A stretch of 47,920 nt of DNA from NCBI GenBank assembly GCA_035946615.1, contig DASYZB010000149.1, forward strand, positions 1 through 47,920, written 5' to 3'. This DNA is from Verrucomicrobiia bacterium (GTDB lineage: Bacteria > Verrucomicrobiota > Verrucomicrobiia > Limisphaerales > UBA8199). The notes under the pieces were generated by a model that had not been told where the DNA came from, searched no databases, and saw nothing but the letters and a program-made list of their open reading frames with translations. Numbering within the stretch: the first letter of the stretch is position 1; each line of letters begins with the position of its first letter. The position numbers and the translations under genes are program-made. Shown one piece after another: positions 45,234 to 47,920 of the stretch.

Positions 45234-46463
45234 ATGAAGGCACAGGTTACAGCAGTATTGTTGGTCATTGGAATTGGCACGTTGAGCATCCGTGCACAGG
45301 GAGTTCAGCAGGCCCCTAGCGCGCCGAGTGCCCCCATGGCTCCCGTTCAGGGCGCCGCAAGGCCGCCGGTTGGCCAAGGCCCTATCCTTGCACCTGGACA
45401 AGTCCCGCCCGGCCTTCAGCAACAATCTCAGGTCCCACCCGCGCTGCGGCAGCAGATGCTGCTGGGAACCAACGTCATCCCTTCGGTGCCCCGATTCGGG
45501 CAGACAAACGGGTTTGGGATGCTCACCAATCAATTCGGGATGCTGAGCAACCAGTTTGGGATCATGACAAATCGGTTTGGGCTCATGACCAATCAATTTG
45601 GTACTTTGACAAATCAATTCGGAATCCTAACCAACCAGTTTGGGAGCCAGCTCCCAGGAACCAATGTGGTGGTTGTTACCAATGACTTTGACGCAGACGA
45701 CTCGCGTTTTGCCGGCACAAATGCAGTTGGCGGAGATGGTAACCAGTTTGGCGCATTGACAAATCAAAACGGGTCGATTCTCCTCCCCGATCAAGGACTG
45801 ACCCCGCAGGACAAGGCGCTTCTGGCCAAGATTCGGCATGAATTGCTCCCAGAGATCAGGAGGCACCGGATAGCCGTTCATCTGGCAAGCCAAAACGGGG
45901 TGGTCACCATCACCGGCTTTGTGCCCTCGCCGCAGGAGGGACAGGAGTTCGTAAGTATCGCGCAGCAAACCCCCGGTGTGACGCGCGTGATCAATCATCT
46001 GAGTGTCGCCCCCTCCCAGCCCTGGAACCCGGTGCCGCAGGACGAAGCGGTGACTGACCGCGATCGCCAAGTGCTAGGGGATGTTCGAGGGGAGATGCGC
46101 CGCCATCGCCATGGTCAAAACGACTTTGATTCGGTTCATATCGTCGCGCGCAACGGCGTCATTGAGTTGGAAGGCTCCGTCGGCTCGACGCAGGAAAAGC
46201 AGGCCCTGGAAACCGCTGTTAAAAACACCCCAGGCGTTGTTGAGGTGGTGGATGAATTGCGTATCGGCAGCAGCGAAGAGCAGGGTGAACCCGGAGAAAT
46301 TGGCCAGCAGGGCAACCCTGCCCAATCCGGCCAGAGCGGTTCGTTTGTTCCCACTCTCCCTGTCCCGGGCGCCGGCCCACTTTCTCCGACCTCGCGCAGC
46401 AACGCTCCAATGAGCGTGTTCCCGACCAACCAGCTCGGAGCGCCGGTGCAAACCAACCGCTAG
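45234..46463 (+). CDS. Secreted BON-domain protein with NQFG heptad repeats
   Basis: 409 aa with an unusually good ribosome site (AGGAGG). Signal peptide ends near SIRAQ. A Pro/Ala/Gln-rich region (about 25-90) is followed by seven heptads of type T-N-Q-F-G-x-L (residues 91-139) and a linker with an echo (NQFGALTNQNG). Two BON domains follow, about 189-263 (IAVHLASQNGVVTITGFV, GVTRVINHLSV) and 270-345 (VHIVARNGVIELEGSVGS, GVVEVVDELRI), then a low-complexity Gln/Ser/Pro tail. BON domains (OsmY-like) bind membranes or phospholipids in the periplasm. The repeat region is not known from OsmY. Confidence 0.88.
   Translation: MKAQVTAVLLVIGIGTLSIRAQGVQQAPSAPSAPMAPVQGAARPPVGQGPILAPGQVPPGLQQQSQVPPALRQQMLLGTNVIPSVPRFGQTNGFGMLTNQFGMLSNQFGIMTNRFGLMTNQFGTLTNQFGILTNQFGSQLPGTNVVVVTNDFDADDSRFAGTNAVGGDGNQFGALTNQNGSILLPDQGLTPQDKALLAKIRHELLPEIRRHRIAVHLASQNGVVTITGFVPSPQEGQEFVSIAQQTPGVTRVINHLSVAPSQPWNPVPQDEAVTDRDRQVLGDVRGEMRRHRHGQNDFDSVHIVARNGVIELEGSVGSTQEKQALETAVKNTPGVVEVVDELRIGSSEEQGEPGEIGQQGNPAQSGQSGSFVPTLPVPGAGPLSPTSRSNAPMSVFPTNQLGAPVQTNR
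45504..45650 (+). repeat. Seven 21-bp coding repeats (TNQFGxL heptads)
   Basis: Seven consecutive units of 21 bases. Encoded variants: TNGFGML, TNQFGML, SNQFGIM, TNRFGLM, TNQFGTL, TNQFGIL and TNQFGSQ. Third-position differences (AATCAA versus AACCAG, GGG versus GGA) show that the protein sequence has been kept while DNA diverged, which argues for function. Confidence 0.9.
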
Positions 46464-46534
46464 AAAACCCGGTGTTGAATACCCTCTCTCATCCGGTTGA
46501 GCATCCCACCGCTGTTCCGAAAAATGGCAGATGA

Positions 46535-46569
46535 AAAATGCTCAATGCTCAATGAATATTGAGCATTTT
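46535..46569 (+). terminator. AT-rich inverted repeat, possible terminator
   Basis: Perfect 12-base arms AAAATGCTCAAT (46535-46546) and ATTGAGCATTTT (46558-46569) with an 11-base loop, 72 bases after the BON stop and followed by GGATTTTTCG. It could end the BON transcript, though the stem is AT-rich and the T run is short. The remaining DNA to 46746 shows no supported gene. Confidence 0.45.
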
Positions 46570-46746
46570 GGATTTTTCGTTGAAAGACCCTGGCTGCGCT
46601 CGGTATCATGGGGTGGCATTTATAGATCAACGGGTGACAAGAGAATCGCTGCCCCGTGCCGTTGCACGGTTGCCAAAGCTCCAGCCGGACCGCAAACTCC
46701 CCGGGACCTGGAAACCCAAATCAGGGATGTTTGGCAACTAAGTTGA

Positions 46747-47856
46747 ATGGCGATAAAAGACGGCTTGCAGCCTCGTGAAACATCGAGGACGGTTCGGCGG
46801 TGGGGATGGCAACTCCTGGGTTATGCTATAGCGGCTGGCTGTTTGTATTGGGTCTTCCACAACGTCCCCTTCGCCCAGGTGCTGCGCTCGATCCTGAGAA
46901 TCGATTGGTGGTGGGTGCCCTTGGCCGCAGCCCTGGACCTGCTCGTGTACGCATGCGCCGCGTGGGAATGGCAGTTGCTCCTGAAACCAGCCGGCCATCT
47001 ATCTTTTGGGCAAACCTTGAAAGCCCTTCTCGCCGGACGCTTCGCCAATGACGTGTTGCCCGTTCACGCAGGCTATATTATTCGCGTTTACCTCGCTTCG
47101 GCCTGGACCAAGGCCACCATTGCCGAGGTGCTCCCCTCTCTTTTAATCGAACGGCTCTTTGACTCGTTCTGGCTGGCGTTGGGCATTGGTTTGACCGCCT
47201 TCTTCTTTCCTTTGCCAAGCAAACTCGCGCGGACGGGCGAGATTTTAGGCGGATTCATCGTTGCCGGCGTGGCGATGATAACCTGGACCACCTTCCGCAA
47301 GAGGAAACCGCGTTCAACCCAAAGACCAGCAAGATTCTCTCACTCGAAAACGGTGTTAAGGCTGCATTCCTTTCTTCAGCGGCTGGCCCAAGGCCTCCGC
47401 AGCATTGGCAGATCAAATCTGATCCTGGCGGCTCTCGGTCTTTCGATCATTAAACTCATCATTCAATGCCTGGCCTTTCTGGCGCTGCTCCACGCGTACG
47501 CGTTACAATTCTCACTCTGGACGCAGTTAGCCGTTTTCATCATCGCCTACATTGGAATTTCCATGCCCAGCACCCCGGCTGGGATTGGGGTGTTTCAACT
47601 CCTGTGTGTCGCCGGCCTCCGCTTTTTTGGCGTTCCCAAACCAGTCGCCAGCGGCTTTGCCTTGCTGGCATACGTCGTCTTGACCCTCCCCTTAGCTATT
47701 GCCGGTCTTATCGCCGTCACCCAAAGCGGACTGACCTTGCGCAGCATCCGGCGCCAAATCTCCCAATGGAAGCGGCCTTCCCCGATCCTTAGCCAGGTGA
47801 GGAAAAATGCACAGGTAGGTGAAAAATCTGTTGACACAACATCACCATTATGGTGA
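46747..47856 (+). CDS. Flippase-like integral membrane protein (UPF0104/YbhN type)
   Basis: 369 aa with about eight membrane segments. Matches the lysylphosphatidylglycerol synthase transmembrane region / AglD-YbhN family: LAGRFANDVLPVHAGYIIRV, SLLIERLFDSFWLALGIG, and the C-terminal SMPSTPAGIGVFQLLCVAGL followed by FGVPKPVASGFALLAYV. These proteins are thought to move lipids or lipid-linked molecules across the inner membrane. A basic loop (RKRKPRSTQRPARFSHSKT) occupies the middle. Its stop codon lies inside the palindrome that precedes the next gene. Confidence 0.85.
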   Translation: MAIKDGLQPRETSRTVRRWGWQLLGYAIAAGCLYWVFHNVPFAQVLRSILRIDWWWVPLAAALDLLVYACAAWEWQLLLKPAGHLSFGQTLKALLAGRFANDVLPVHAGYIIRVYLASAWTKATIAEVLPSLLIERLFDSFWLALGIGLTAFFFPLPSKLARTGEILGGFIVAGVAMITWTTFRKRKPRSTQRPARFSHSKTVLRLHSFLQRLAQGLRSIGRSNLILAALGLSIIKLIIQCLAFLALLHAYALQFSLWTQLAVFIIAYIGISMPSTPAGIGVFQLLCVAGLRFFGVPKPVASGFALLAYVVLTLPLAIAGLIAVTQSGLTLRSIRRQISQWKRPSPILSQVRKNAQVGEKSVDTTSPLW

Positions 47857-47859
47857 TGT
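47831..47859 (+). promoter_or_regulatory. Promoter with a perfect 21-bp palindrome operator
   Basis: TTGACA at 47831-47836 is followed, with a 17-base spacer, by TGATGT (47854-47859). Inside lies a perfect palindrome, 47839-47859: half-site ACATCACCAT, central T, then ATGGTGATGT. The palindrome covers the spacer and the -10, the position expected of a repressor operator. It overlaps the 3' end of the flippase gene. The regulated gene starts at 47866. Confidence 0.5.
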
Positions 47860-47865
47860 ATAGCC

Positions 47866-47920
47866 ATGCCCGCATTCACCAAGCGAAAAACCAAACTCCA
47901 CCTCCAACTGACCAACTCCG
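47866..47920 (+). CDS. Start of an unidentified gene, cut by the window edge
   Basis: ATG at 47866, 18 codons visible (MPAFTKRKTKLHLQLTNS), basic and without a signal peptide. It directly follows a promoter-like sequence with a perfect palindrome, so an autoregulated transcription factor is possible. Too little is present to name it; no clear ribosome site. Confidence 0.4.
   Translation, partial: MPAFTKRKTKLHLQLTNS

Noticed and set aside
45504-45650. Short regular repeats that might be read as a CRISPR array
   Set aside because: The units are contiguous, 21 bases long, without spacers, and encode protein heptads.

Overview
The window looks like a chromosomal segment of a soil or freshwater member of Verrucomicrobiota, probably near Pedosphaera/Limisphaerales. 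I infer this from three things: a DUF1800/DUF1501 pair, an ECF sigma / anti-sigma / DUF3106 operon, and several secreted proteins that share a C-terminal beta-rich module ending in an aromatic residue plus Arg (FYRVR, FFRLRK, YYRVIRP). No rRNA, tRNA, CRISPR array, phage or intact insertion sequence was seen. Most of the sequence is ordinary single-copy coding DNA on both strands.

Layout. 1-6.8 kb: a secreted two-repeat protein (minus), then an HNH nuclease overlapping a Tat-exported FAD oxidoreductase, cutA, an L-lactate permease and an unknown membrane-anchored protein. 6.8-9.8 kb: a low-density island with two tandem paralogous secreted-protein genes, each broken by a different frameshift, a long imperfect palindrome and one copy of a 45-bp dispersed repeat. 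9.8-15.1 kb: a URO-D-family protein (minus), maf, and pyruvate phosphate dikinase with its own likely promoter. 15.1-20.6 kb: a large propeller sensor kinase whose end overlaps an SGNH/TPR membrane protein. 20.6-24.0 kb (minus): a PAP2-fold enzyme, an extended SDR reductase and a serine-palmitoyltransferase-like enzyme, together a candidate sphingolipid pathway. 24.5-28.5 kb: csbD (minus) divergent from a four-gene plus-strand operon (phosphoglycosyl transferase, WlbA-, WlbB- and WlbC-like) that should build and load a diamino sugar. 28.6-31.1 kb (minus): an acyl-CoA ligase and a ThuA-domain secreted protein. 31.3-33.6 kb: second copy of the 45-bp repeat, a toxin-antitoxin pair with a frameshifted toxin, a REC-PAS regulator and a PhnB-like protein. 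33.7-37.1 kb: mtnP divergent from nadA, then a membrane-anchored TraB-like protein. 37.2-39.5 kb: a GH76 glycanase and a TMEM175-like channel. 39.5-41.7 kb (minus): sigma / anti-sigma / DUF3106 operon. 41.8-45.0 kb: a small membrane protein, DUF1800 and DUF1501 in a tightly coupled operon. 45.2-47.9 kb: a BON protein with Asn-Gln-Phe-Gly heptad repeats, a flippase-like membrane protein, and the start of a gene behind a perfect 21-bp palindrome.

The most interesting material is at the cell envelope. A sphingolipid-type gene set (20.6-24.0 kb) sits back to back with a lipid-linked sugar operon (25-28.5 kb) and an acyl-CoA ligase, which suggests a locus for unusual envelope lipids or glycolipids. 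The shared C-terminal module on secreted proteins, including the GH76 and ThuA proteins, may be an export or sorting device. All assignments come from reading translated sequence and remembered family motifs; no database search was run.
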